A stretch of 64,000 bases of DNA. Origin: Klebsormidium nitens. Its lineage: Eukaryota; Streptophyta; Klebsormidiophyceae; Klebsormidiales; Klebsormidiaceae. The notes under the pieces are model-generated. The model worked only from the letters and a program-made list of their open reading frames with translations. It ran no database searches and was not told the DNA's origin. How positions within the stretch are numbered: the stretch's first letter is position 1; each line of letters starts with the position of its first letter. Positions 47,401 through 58,122 of the stretch are shown here, in pieces. Position numbers and translations under genes: made by a program. The stretch is taken from positions 26,608-90,607 of the forward strand of contig DF237048.1 of NCBI GenBank assembly GCA_000708835.1, in the 5' to 3' direction.

Positions 47401-50400
47401 TCGTTCATCGACTTCCTTTGATGGGAACGCCCCTCCGAGTGCGTCAGCAAATGCTTCTCACGCTCACGATTGCGGCTCCTTCCGCGCGTTATCTCCTCTC
47501 TAATTTCGTCTTTTACCGTTCGTTTGTGATGTCGTGTCAGCTTATTTTGTTTTTTCGTTTTACTTGTCGGCCTACTTTGTTCTTTTCGTTCTACTTGTCA
47601 TTATCACCTTCTCGTCGTTTTTGGAATCGCGTACTGACTGGTGAACTCTGCTGAAACCTGAACCTTGGCTTCCTTCTCCGCAGCTCTACACGGTCCTCAA
47701 GTCCACGCTGGTCGCCGCGCCGCTGCTCTTCGTCGTCTTTTTCAGTATCGCATTTAAATGAAATAAACGAATGAAAACGGAAACGGAACGAAAGGAGATC
47801 AAACGTATGACCTTCCTGCGCAGCTTCAAGGGTTCCTGGAGTGCACGCTGACCGCTGTCGCATCTGAAGCAGAGAATCACACGACAACGAAAATAAAAAC
47901 AGCTAGAAATGAATCTCCGACCCTTTTGCGCAGCTGTACACGTTCCTCGAGTGCACGCTCACCGCCGCCGCGCTGCTTCCTCACTTCATCTTCTTTTTGA
48001 GATCGCATCTGAAGCGGAGGAAATCAAAAATAAAAAACAATACAAAAAGCTAGAACTAATTTGTGGATCCTCCTGCGCAGCTTTACACGTAGTTCGAGTG
48101 CACGCGCTGCTCCTTGACTTTATCTTTTTTCATTCACTGCATCCGAAGCAGAAGAAGAAATGAAATAGTAACAGAACGAAACACGAATTGACTATCTGAC
48201 CTCCCTGCGCAGCTGTACACATTTTTGGAGTGCACGCTGACCGCTGCCGCGTTGCTCTTCATCTTTCTTTATAGTACGTATCCCATCTAAAGCAGAGGAT
48301 TTCCAAAACAAAAGTAGGAGAAAACAAAAGTAGAAGAAGGAAGCCAGAAATGAATATTCGACCCACCTGCGCAGCTGTACACGTTCCTGGAGTGCACGCT
48401 GACTGCCGCTGCGTTCCTCCCCCACTTCATCTTTTTTCAGATGTCGCATCTGAAGCCGAGGATAGATTGACAACGGAGATCAAAACAGCTAAAAATGTTA
48501 TTCTAACCCTTTTGCGCAGCTCTACACGTTCCTCGAGTGCACGCTGACCGCCGCCGCGCTGCTGCCCCACTTCATCCTTTATCAAGCATTTAAAGCGCTA
48601 AGAAGTAACAGAATAATAACAGAACGAAAGGAGACTGACTATCTGACCTCCCTGGGCAGCTGTACACGTTTCTGGAGTGCACGCTCACCGCTGCCGTGCT
48701 GCTCCCCCAGTTCATCACCTCTGAAGCACAGGAAAATCTTAGACAAGAACAAGGCAAAAAGCTAGAAATTGATTTCCGACCCTCCTGCGCAGCTGTACAC
48801 CTTTCTCGAGTGCACGCTGACCGCCGCCGCGCTGCTCCCCCACTTCATCTTCTTCTTCCAAGACGAGGACCAGCAGGCCCAGTCCGCCAGCAACCTCGCC
48901 ACCGTGTTCCTCGCCTTTGGTGAGCCCCCGGTCGCAACCTCGCTGACGTCATCCGACGTCACTGTCACCTTTTTTCGTGCAGATATACTGAGGTTCGTTG
49001 CGTGCAACTTGCCGACGAAACGCGGCATCAATCTTCGTCGCCATTTGCTAGTCCCCTGGAAACCGCACGAATCACGCGGCCACGATCGGTCATTGAAAGG
49101 TCACCTTTTATATATGAAGTCGTACTCTAGTAAGCCAAGGTCAACTTTTTCGAAGGGTTTTCCGAGCCAAGGTCAAGTCCTGTTTGGAAGTGGTTCTTCA
49201 AGCCAGCAGAGCCATTTGTTGTATTCTGCTTTCTCTGAGTCAAGGTTGCGCAACCGGCCTCTGGGCAGTACTTTCGGGCTTTAATCCTTTTCCTTCCAAA
49301 TGTCAGTAAACGGCGTCGCTGGAATTCTCATCTCATCGGAGCCTCGTGGCAACATTCGCCGCAGATTAGGCTGCAACACAAAATCAGATACTTTGGTCCA
49401 AAGCCCCGTTGGATCCTGACCCAACCCTGTTTTGCCTGTCTCAACGTCGTTAAGATTAGTTTTTTACCGTCCTTAACTCTGTTGAAGCTTCGGACCGCCT
49501 TAAGTCGGGTATGCAGTCCCGCATCCCATTGAAGTCCGATGTTGCACTCTTTACCCGTTTGAAGGAGGCGTTAACCCCCTTTCAAACCCGGGTTTGCAGT
49601 CCTTAACCTGGCGTTTGCCCTGAGCGTCCTGGGCTTCCTGGTGATGCACACGTCGATGGTCCTGAGCAACACGACCACCATAGAGGTGCGTGGGCGCCCT
49701 CTTTTTTGTTTGATATTTTAACATTCCATTTTGAAAATTTGAGAATTTTGAAAATTCAATTCAAGATCTGTCTGTTACGGAGGGTTAACAAGGCACCGAA
49801 CCTAGGGACGGCTTGGACTAATCGGGGCTTCATCGCGCGAAGGGTGTGGAGTATGCACACTTTGGTGTTCGGGCTTCTTTTTCAGTTGTTTTTCCAACGG
49901 ATTCCATTTATGTGCAAATATCTGAGATTAAAGGGGTCTATCGCGTGGCTTGCTGTGTTCTCTCGCGTCCTTTGGGCTCATAGGGTATCGTCCGATCAGA
50001 AACGAAAAGGAAGCGGTTCTCTTTGGAGGGTTAAGGACAGATTGGGGAGTTGAGGACAGAGCGTTTGGCAGAGTTGGTCGTAGGCACCTCTCTTCCAATC
50101 ATATCCCTTGCATATTTGCAGATGAAGATACCAAGAAACGCAGACGTGTTCAGACATCTGTAACAACAGTGCAGAGAGTTAAGGGAGGCTCATGGGATGG
50201 CCAGGCACTGTACCGCCTTAAACAGTTGCACTGTCGCTCCAGCAGATGCAGTTGACTTCAGTCCAGCGTTTGCAAAGAAGGCCACATCGAGTCTGACCGA
50301 GTGTCTCGTTGCACGTTTGCAGGCTTTTGAAAAGAAAGTGGGGAGCCGGTGGCGGTTTGATGTTGGGAAGCGGAAAAACTTCGAGCAGGTGAGCCTTGTA

Positions 50401-50926
50401 GTTGTCCGCTAGAAAGCTTGGAGCGTTCGTCGCTTGTGTCTGCTCGCTCTTGGAGCGTCAGCATTTCAGTAGGTTTTGTGACGTGTAGACCTTTGCAGAA
50501 GGTCTGCATCCGGAGCAAACATTCAGCGTTTGATTGCTGTGAACGATCATTCGCTGATCTTTTTGGTTGTTTATGTGGGGGCGATCTGCTCCCTTGGTGA
50601 AATTGGTAAACACGACAGACTTAAATCTGTTCCTTCTAGGTTATCGGTTCAAGTGTTGCTTCTTTCTACGTACCCCCGTTATTAATGTCTGGCAAGTATA
50701 GGGTTGTTATTCTCACATCTTTAAGGCTAAAACGAACAGCACTTGCGCATAAAGGAATTTACTGTCACGTCTTGATCCTGACCCGCTCTGCGTGCAGGTC
50801 TTCGGTTTGAGGCCCCTGATTTGGCTCCTCCCTTTGTACACCGAAGAAGACTTTCGGCGTATTCCAGCTTTGAATGGACTTGACTTTCCAGTCCGGTCAG
50901 ATCTAGAGTCCCAAGATCGATGGTGA
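44492..50926 (+). CDS. DHHC-type protein S-acyltransferase (palmitoyltransferase)
   Basis: Eight exons, 44492-44521, 45305-45463, 45796-46054, 46757-46848, 48793-48919, 49600-49685, 50323-50388 and 50798-50926 (TGA), join in phase to 315 residues, collinear with land-plant PATs. Two N-terminal membrane helices are followed by FTDPGGVP. The cysteine-rich domain runs from RYCRKC through [11 protein letters not shown] to catalytic DHHC at residues 158-161 (Cys161 carries the acyl intermediate). Then come [18 protein letters not shown]3 ([19 protein letters not shown]), TM4 ([12 protein letters not shown]), the TTxE motif (TTIE, 248-251) and the PaCCT-like NFEQVFG near 270-276. It transfers palmitate to cytosolic cysteines at endomembranes or the plasma membrane. 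Exon 5, which encodes TM3, is preceded by eight extra copies of its head. A tRNA-Leu remnant lies in the last intron. Confidence 0.96.
47684..48919 (+). repeat. nine-copy tandem array of the TM3 exon head
   Basis: Each copy starts directly after a ctgcgcag-type acceptor, at 47684, 47824, 47934, 48081, 48213, 48375, 48520, 48660 and 48793 (spacing 110-162 bp). The encoded consensus is [21 protein letters not shown]. Only the last copy continues into [11 protein letters not shown]...FLAFG and the donor gtgagc. Copies 3, 6 and 7 keep the full peptide nearly intact. Copy 1 is diverged ([15 protein letters not shown]). Copy 2 is truncated. Copy 4 has an in-frame TAG and a deletion. Copy 5 lacks two codons. 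Copy 8 has a few amino-acid changes. After the coding head most copies continue into tcgcatctgaagc-like sequence and an A-rich spacer. Confidence 0.93.
50592..50665 (+). pseudogene. tRNA-Leu(UAA)-like remnant, probably organelle-derived
   Basis: TGGTGAAATTGGTAAACACG is a D-arm of the bacterial/organellar tRNA-Leu type. It is followed by an anticodon stem ACAGA/TCTGT around CTTAAA (anticodon TAA, but a loop of six bases instead of seven). A short variable region and the T-loop sequence GGTTCAAGT follow. The acceptor and T stems do not pair well. It lies inside an intron of the palmitoyltransferase gene. Confidence 0.55.
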
Positions 50927-52639
50927 CCGTTGACACATGTGGGTGTCCAGGGTTCGATGCCTATGTCGGAACTAGAAGTTGGTGCATACGAAGTTCAGTA
51001 GTTTGAAATTGTGACTTCCAGGTCCCCGTGTAAATAAGTGTCGATCAGCGAAACCATGACGTTGATGAAAAGGCCTTGTGTTCCGGCATGTTGTAGGTAT
51101 GCTGGCCACTAAGAAAGGGTCAAAGGTGAAATCAGAGGTTCCGTGACCGTTGCCCACCGCAACCGATAGGTGAATTAGTGATCCCTTTTGTTCGATTTCC
51201 GGAAAGAGTCGGCATCCGGCTCATGCATGCCAGCTTGTAAGCGACACACAGGTACGGTTCGACAAGTATTGGCTGGCCGTGGCCGGGATGTTTTGAGCCC
51301 AATGTGAGCCTCCACGCCCTTATCATCAGGCGGTGCATGAGGCTCACGGAATGTGGCTGGGGTGACCCTACCGAAAGCCGGACTCAATGACAAGGTACTT
51401 TGATCAAATGTTATCTAACTCGGATTCCTAGTGCCGTCATTGAGAAAGCCCACTGCCAGCTTGGCAACAAGCCCTGCTGCATGAATAATCCGATCGTTTG
51501 AATCTCACCCAAATCAACGCCGGACTCTCCAATCGTGCACACTTTAAAACTGTATACCCAATCCTAAGTGCGCCCTGGCCGGACACCGGCCCGGCCGCCT
51601 CACGATTATCGCGAGCACGCGCGGCGGCTCGTACGAGCACTCAATGCCAGCTCCGTCATGCAGTCACTACTTGTCATTATAACTTGCGCGGCCGCGGCCG
51701 GCGTGACCATCGGAGGCGGCACGGGGCAGCGCTATATACTAATGCCCATGTTGCATGTATGAAATATTCCATTAGGCACCGGCCATGCATGCGGAATATA
51801 TATGGCCCATGCTAGCTGCCTATAGGACCATTTGTGCAGCCATGTAGAGTTGGGCTCGAGGTCGTGGCCGCCAGTTTTATCCATATGCCTTGGCATGCAA
51901 CATGTGATCTGGCTTCGCGCCACGCAATGATGCAAGCCTGGCCTCGAAGTGCTGCCAAGTCATGCAATTGAGCAATTTGATGTCAAACTTCGTGATTGGT
52001 TGATCGAGGTCAGTGGATGCCAACATGCTAACTAGATAGGTACGTCGTGAAGGATGGGTTATATGAGCTGACGTGTACAGCGCCTCGTATATAGTAATTA
52101 GGCGACTCATAATCGAACCAACTTGATGCGTAGTCGCAAGCGCTCAGAACTGTATCGGGCAAGGCGCCAACTCGGACCGTCACAGCCTGTGTTTCGAAAC
52201 TAAGTCCGAGCAGCGTATCTCACTTTGCGTTGCATACGAACATTACCATTGTGCTTTGCACAACGCCATGCATGATCGATTGGCACACTGACCATGATAG
52301 CTAAATTGCTTGTTAGCGACGTCCATGTAGCATTAGGGTTTACATGTGCATATTTTGCTGGACATGTATCATAGCCATAGCAACCTGCGGAGTAAAAAAC
52401 AAGTTCCCGGCCGTAACGGAGACCATGCTCCACGGCTCCATGGCGGCCAAGGGCGTTAACGGATTGGAAGTTACCATGCCTGTCGATAGTGTACCGCAGA
52501 TATCGATCTAGGTTGCTGACTCATGGCATTGGAAGCTTTACATATTTACAATCTCTCTGTCTATGAAGAATGTGTCATTGAAGCAACTCGATGACCTTCA
52601 ATGACGTGAGAACCCGTGTCTGCGACCATTATGGAACCT
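50927..52639. other. intergenic between convergent palmitoyltransferase and ISCA2 genes
   Basis: It should contain both 3' UTRs. It is rich in tgcatgc motifs. No further gene is recognised. Confidence 0.5.
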
Positions 52640-55600
52640 CTACTTGGCGGCGAATGATGTCCCACACCCACACGCCGACGTTGAATTTGGGTTGTCGACA
52701 ACCTGCGACAACAATAGAACAGATACGGTTAAGCTTACAATGCAGCCTGGTCATTGATTTGACTGCACCTATGTGCCTGGTGACAAGCTCTAAAATTGCT
52801 TGTAGCAGGGTCGTCCGATCACTTGAGGACATTCTGTCTAGATCCTAAGCTGGATCCGTTGCGGAAACTGATTTTGCGCAAGAACAATAATTGAACGCTT
52901 GACAGCAATTGGCTTGCAAGAGAGCACGAGAAGTAGACTCGGTATGGCTCCGAGATACCATGATTTGGCGCTTCAAGAAGCTCCAAGACTGTTTCACGCA
53001 CTTTCAAGTATCTTCCGGAAGCCTGATCACACTTCGTTTGATTGTGAGACAATAGTCACCGAGGCTGGAAAGTCCCGGGTACAGCTTCGTTGATGCATGC
53101 AACATTCGTACTCTTCATCCGTTAAGCCGACTCAGGAACAGAACCAAACAAAGAAATGAAGTCGACACAGCACAACGCAGGTGAATGGGGCCTAAGGAAA
53201 GAGGGGAAGGGAATAAACTCTGGGAGAACCAGGAGAAAAGTAGAAGCGGAACGCACCGTAAATGCGGATCGGATGAGCTCTTCGGAAAAGTCGACGGTCG
53301 CCCCCTTGACGAAAGCGTACGAGACCTTGTCCACGAGAAGCTGCGCGCCGTTTCGTCGAAACACTCTGTAAGAACAGAAAAGGAACAACGCTTTAACTCG
53401 TTTTGATTTCAGCTCTTGCTTGACCTTTTCTACTCATTCGTTTTTTACTGTTTTGCACCCTTTCAAACTGCGTTGAACAGAGACAGCGACAGCAACTGAT
53501 GACCCTGCACAATAACCAAAACAGGGACCCGTCTGCTCTTTAACTTTCCGTTTCTACCCAAGCAACTCTTCTTCGGTCCCTTCTCATTCATTTCCTTCTT
53601 CCCCAGATGCGTCGAACAATCTCCTCGTTAACCTATCCCGTCGTTCTCAAAAGCGTTCAAACGAAGAGAGCAACCGCTAATGACGTACTTCACCTTTGCA
53701 AGACCAAGAATTATTTTGAGATGCAAGACCTAAGTTGGCCTTTTGGGTTCTCTAGAAAACGTGATTGATGAAATCTTGACTGGTTTCGAGCAACGGTATA
53801 GAGCAACAACAGCCCCCCAGGTTCGAGGCAAAGTGTGCTCGCTTTCATTTGGTGAAAAGCATTGTACCGAGGGTAAGTCTCTCATCTCAAACCCGAAAGC
53901 TGCTTTCAAAAGACCCAAACGCCCGAGCAAAACCCGAAGTTTGGAAGTCTCTCAATTGTCAGAGCTTGTCTACATTACCTGCCCTCACAAGGATTCAACC
54001 AAGTCAATCAAGGAACGATTGGGGCACCCTTTCCTGTTACACTGAGCCCGACCATGGCATAGCCTCTGATCTTCTGTTGTGCTGTTACAATCCTGTCGGA
54101 TGTCATCTTATGTTGGTACCGAAGGGAGTCTGGAAGCCCGAGTATCTCAAATCTGCAGCGATGAGCCAGCGTTCAAACAGTTCGAAGCTTTTCTCTACTT
54201 AATTTCACCACCGAAACGATGACATGTCTACGCTTCTCACCTGTCGTCAGGCTGCAATTTACTATCTAGACTAAAGGAATATTGGAAGCCCGAGCATCCC
54301 CCGCCCTCGACGCTGAGCCGCAGCATCAACTGGTCAGGCGACACGCCCTCCTCCTGTTGGAGCTCTTTCAAACGCTGCAAAGCATATAAGAAGAGATCAT
54401 TTGTTTAGGTACATGAAAAGATACATGGTTAGCAGTCGAGTTTGGGCCCCTGGAGGGCCTCTTTCGAACACTGAAGCATGGGCAAAGGAAGGCTTGGTTA
54501 GAATCAAGGTTGTAACGCAGGGGAAACGGGTTCATAAGCAATCCCCTCCCCCAGCTACAACTGTTTAAGGGGGCTTCTGGGTCCGCCTGACGTCAGCCGC
54601 TATCTCCGTCGGCATCACAAATTCAGAAAAGATTCAATTTCAAACAGCAGTTTTCTGAGGGTCTTGGCACCGTACAATCAGCGTTGCCCATGCATGGCCT
54701 ACACCCAACTTAAGAGTCTGCAACAATTCCAGGAATAGAAAGAAGACGAGATCGTTGGTAAAAGCACAAAGTTAATCAAAAGTGAGGAACAAGGTTGATT
54801 AAAGTCAAGGAACGGCCGTGGTAGCGGGAGTGACCAGTACTTGGTCAGCGTGATACCTCCTTTCTCTGCTAATGAGATCCTTAAGTTGCACACTAAGCAG
54901 AGAAGGTGAACGGAGGAGGGTGTAACATAACAAGAAAGGTCAGAGAGCTGCGATAGTGATGACTCAGGTTTGAGTGGCCAGCCATTTGAGAGAGACCCTC
55001 CTGAAAGCTTTACAATCTGCTACTTGTGTTGTGTTGCCCTCCTCCAACCTTTGATGCACTCTTAAAAACAGTATGCGATGCAGGGTTGCTGGATAGGTGC
55101 ACTTTCAGGGGGATTGGCACAGACAATGCTGAGCGGGTTCCTAGCAACCTCCACGGCAGGTGTTTCATGAAAGGCTCTCATACTTATCAGTCCATAAAGA
55201 AGTCCAAGTTTATGTGCAACAATTGGCACATGAACGAACTCAACAAGAGAATCGAAGGTTTCCCGAGACGTGAGCACCTGACCGCTGCATGATAATTGGG
55301 ACCGAATTGAAAGAGACTTGTTTGCAGACTTGAACGTGTCCAGACCTCAGGCGCTAGAGATCTACTGACCTTAAGGTAAAGTGACCATCGTCACAGCTCA
55401 TGAAAGTCTGTCCTGAAAGTGGGTGCACTGAAAGTATCATTGGCAACCCACATGTATTTGTCACAGAAGTAAGGACACATAGAAGGATCTGGAATGACGG
55501 GCGCTTTTCGACCTTGCACATGCTGTATGCTGCAAACTTCTGGTATGCCGGCATGCAATGCTGAGCACGTACCACGAATCTGGTCAGACTCCAACATAAA

Positions 55601-55922
55601 GACAGAGGATTCAAGTTTGAAATCAACACATGCAGCTTCTCTCAGAAGGGGACCATGACAAGAGGAGATTGACAGTAACAAGTGAAACTTAAAAGGCCGA
55701 CCACCCCCTCACCTGAGCGCAGCTTTCGGTTATGTGCACAGTATCATCGTCCGTGAAACTTTCCACACGGACTGCTTCTGCAAACCACCTCCTTAGATGA
55801 AGGGACGGAACCGCAGCCACCTTCTCTCGTAACGGCGGCCCAAAGCTTGGGTGTATCACGGCAATCTGTAACGCGCGGCGGATCGATGAAAACACCACCT
55901 GGCTCCCCTCTAGCCAAGCCAT
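52640..55922 (-). CDS. ISCA2: mitochondrial Fe-S cluster assembly protein, A-type (ISCA2-like)
   Basis: Four minus-strand exons, 55922-55713, 54374-54241, 53365-53257 and 52702-52640 (TAG), join in phase to 171 residues. The A-type carrier core begins at [14 protein letters not shown] and contains [20 protein letters not shown] (Cys97), [26 protein letters not shown] and the short last exon with [14 protein letters not shown] (Cys162 and Cys164). These are the three conserved cluster-binding cysteines. The first about 55 residues are rich in Arg, Ser and hydrophobics with few acids, consistent with a mitochondrial presequence (inferred). Family role: late-acting mitochondrial assembly of 4Fe-4S clusters with ISCA1 and IBA57. 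The gene is head-to-head with PIG-C, start codons about 855 bp apart. Confidence 0.95.
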
Positions 55923-56777
55923 CCTCGTATGCAGACCTGATGCAGAACAGACGAGTGAACAGCTAAACACAAAGGTGCTTCTATGTTGTTCGTGGATTGA
56001 CAGTTGGTGAGCGGTAGATGATCGCGCTTTTGAAAAGCTTCCACCGCCTTCCTGAGGGTCGGCGATTTTTGGCAAAACACAAGCGGCCTTGGCCTCTGTC
56101 TGGATTGAAGGTTTCTTTCAGAGCATCCGGTTGATACGGCACCCATGCGCCATGCAATTTCTCTCAGGGCCAACGCCACCACCAGCTCCAACTTCAAGTT
56201 CTTGGAAGTTGGAGCGATTTTGGAAGTTCTTTCATGCACGCTGGATCTCAGTGTTAACTTCATCCTTAAGTTTTAACCCTCTGGTCAGCGCAGCTGGAAA
56301 CCTTTAACCCTCCTCAAACCCTGCCCAAGATCTGGAACCCTAAAAAGCTCGAGCAGCTCCATTGGCTATTACCGTAGTATAGCTGGAAGGTTCAAGTTTC
56401 TCTCACACATGATTTGAATCGTGGCAGTCAACCAGGAAAAGCTCATGGGATGATAAACAACAGGAGCGGCCCCTGATTGCCATTTCATTGAAGGGCTTCC
56501 TGCAGTTCATCTCCAGGCGGGGACCAGGCGATCACGATCTAGGAAACCAATCGCCAAGTCGCCAAGTTTGCGGACAACAGAAAAGGGCAAAGCTGTTTCT
56601 GCACGTCCCTAACCCCTTCCAAATCGCAGTGTCAGCATTGCTTCTTCAGTGAGGATCAGGGGTGTTCAATTTCAGGATAATCAGGTCAGAGAGTGCTGGC
56701 TTGTGTCTGGGGGCATGTCGTGATTCAATCGAGGGGTGCACCAGCATCTCATGATGCAAAAGTCGTTGATTGCAGCA
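55923..56777. promoter_or_regulatory. bidirectional promoter region, ISCA2 (-) / PIG-C (+)
   Basis: 855 bp separate the two start codons. AACCCTAAA at 56336-56344 is a telo-box-type motif, and nearby there are further ttaaccct units (56273-56315). Promoter activity is inferred from the divergent layout. Confidence 0.45.
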
Positions 56778-57761
56778 ATGGCCACTTCTCAGGACCCCGC
56801 AGTGCCCTTCCAATTCTGCCCCTGGGACGGGGTCCCTTATGTAGCGAACCTCCCCTTCTGCTCTCAATGCAAAGCGCCTCGACTGGCTGCTGACCGGACG
56901 GAAAAGTACCGGCCCCCTTGGCAAAAGGTGCTCTACCTCAAGCAGCCCTACGAGGACAACTACACCGACGCGTCATTCCTCAGCTCGATGATCACAAACG
57001 CCAACTTTGTGAAGAGGGACTACTGGACGGTGGTGCGCGACTCCACCGTCATCTCGCAGCAAATCTGCACGGTGGCCGTCGTGTCTGCAGTTTCCGCTTT
57101 AACTCTTTTGGGGGCCCTTTCTGCGACTGCTCTGCTGGCGGTAGATGCAGCCAGCCTGCTGCTGGGATACGTCGCTTTTCTCCTCAAGGACCCGCGCCAC
57201 TGGCGGCGCGAGACCGTCACACGCAATGCCTTCAACTGCGCCCTTTTTGTCAGCGGGGTTTACATCCTCTCCCCCGTCCTGCAAACCTTGACCCGGTCCA
57301 TAAGCTCTGACACCATATGGGCCCTTTCCATCGGCCTCTTACTACTGCACCTCTTCTTCCACGATTACTCCTACTCCAGCACGTACAGCACCAAGTTCTC
57401 TGGCAGCATCTCCATCAACGCCGCCATCTTCGCCTCGGTCCTAGTTTCCTCCCGCCTCCCCTCCCACATGCAAGTCTTTGCGCTTGTGCTCTTCTCCGTA
57501 GAGTTCTTCGTCCTCTTTCCAGTGCTGAGGCACCACGTCAAGAAGTACTCTCAGAAGCGCCACGTCACGCTGTCCCTGTCAATGGTCTCTCTTACAACAG
57601 GGCTCCTGCTGCCGCTAAGCCCGCTCCTGACTGCCCTCTTCCTGGCGCTCATTCTGTCTGTCACCTTCATCTGCCCCTACTGGCTGATCAAGATCGAGAA
57701 GTACAAGTATGAGATCCATGGGCCGTGGGACGAGGCCATGCCGGTTGTCAAGATGGACTGA
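56778..57761 (+). CDS. PIGC: PIG-C/GPI2 subunit of GPI N-acetylglucosaminyltransferase
   Basis: An intronless frame of 327 residues from ATG 56778 (context gcaATGGcc) to TGA. An in-frame ATG at 56736 would add 14 residues. PIG-C is a multi-spanning ER membrane subunit of the complex that transfers GlcNAc to phosphatidylinositol, the first step of GPI-anchor synthesis. The family signature WQKVLYLKQPYEDNYTDASF lies near residue 50. It is followed by ISQQICTVAVV, about eight hydrophobic helices, LLLLHLFFHDYSY, INAAIFASVLVSSRLPS and the C-terminal CPYWLIKIEKYKYEIHGPWDEA. The N-terminal about 40 residues carry FCPWDGVPYVANLPFCSQCK, a small cysteine cluster I do not associate with the usual family N-terminus. 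No other GPI-pathway gene lies nearby. Confidence 0.95.
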   Translation: MATSQDPAVPFQFCPWDGVPYVANLPFCSQCKAPRLAADRTEKYRPPWQKVLYLKQPYEDNYTDASFLSSMITNANFVKRDYWTVVRDSTVISQQICTVAVVSAVSALTLLGALSATALLAVDAASLLLGYVAFLLKDPRHWRRETVTRNAFNCALFVSGVYILSPVLQTLTRSISSDTIWALSIGLLLLHLFFHDYSYSSTYSTKFSGSISINAAIFASVLVSSRLPSHMQVFALVLFSVEFFVLFPVLRHHVKKYSQKRHVTLSLSMVSLTTGLLLPLSPLLTALFLALILSVTFICPYWLIKIEKYKYEIHGPWDEAMPVVKMD

Positions 57762-58032
57762 GGACGCACTGAGCGGTTTCCGGTCAGCTTAGGGACAGGC
57801 TACAGGAAGGCCAAGATGCTCAAGGTTAGTCCCGCCATGTCTTACCGCTCCAAGCATTCACTGCTCCGATGGAACTTTTGTCTGCTGAATGCTGGCCCTG
57901 TTTTTAACCAAGGTTCAGGAGTGAGCTGAGGACCCTTATAAGGCCACTCTGACGAGTGCGTTTTTTAGACCTTTGTTGAGCCCGTTCGTTTTGCCGCCGT
58001 GCACGCACATGATTAGTGATGGAAGGTATTTG

Positions 58033-58122
58033 TTGAATAGTTTGATTTACGAGGGCTACACAGGTTGTGTGCAGTTTTTGAATCGTTTCAATTACGAGGG
58101 CTACACAGGTTGTGTGCAGTTT
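58033..58122 (+). repeat. direct tandem duplication, period 45 bp
   Basis: ttgaat-gttt-a-ttacgagggctacacaggttgtgtgcagttt occurs at 58033 and 58078, about 270 bp after the PIG-C stop codon. Confidence 0.85.
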
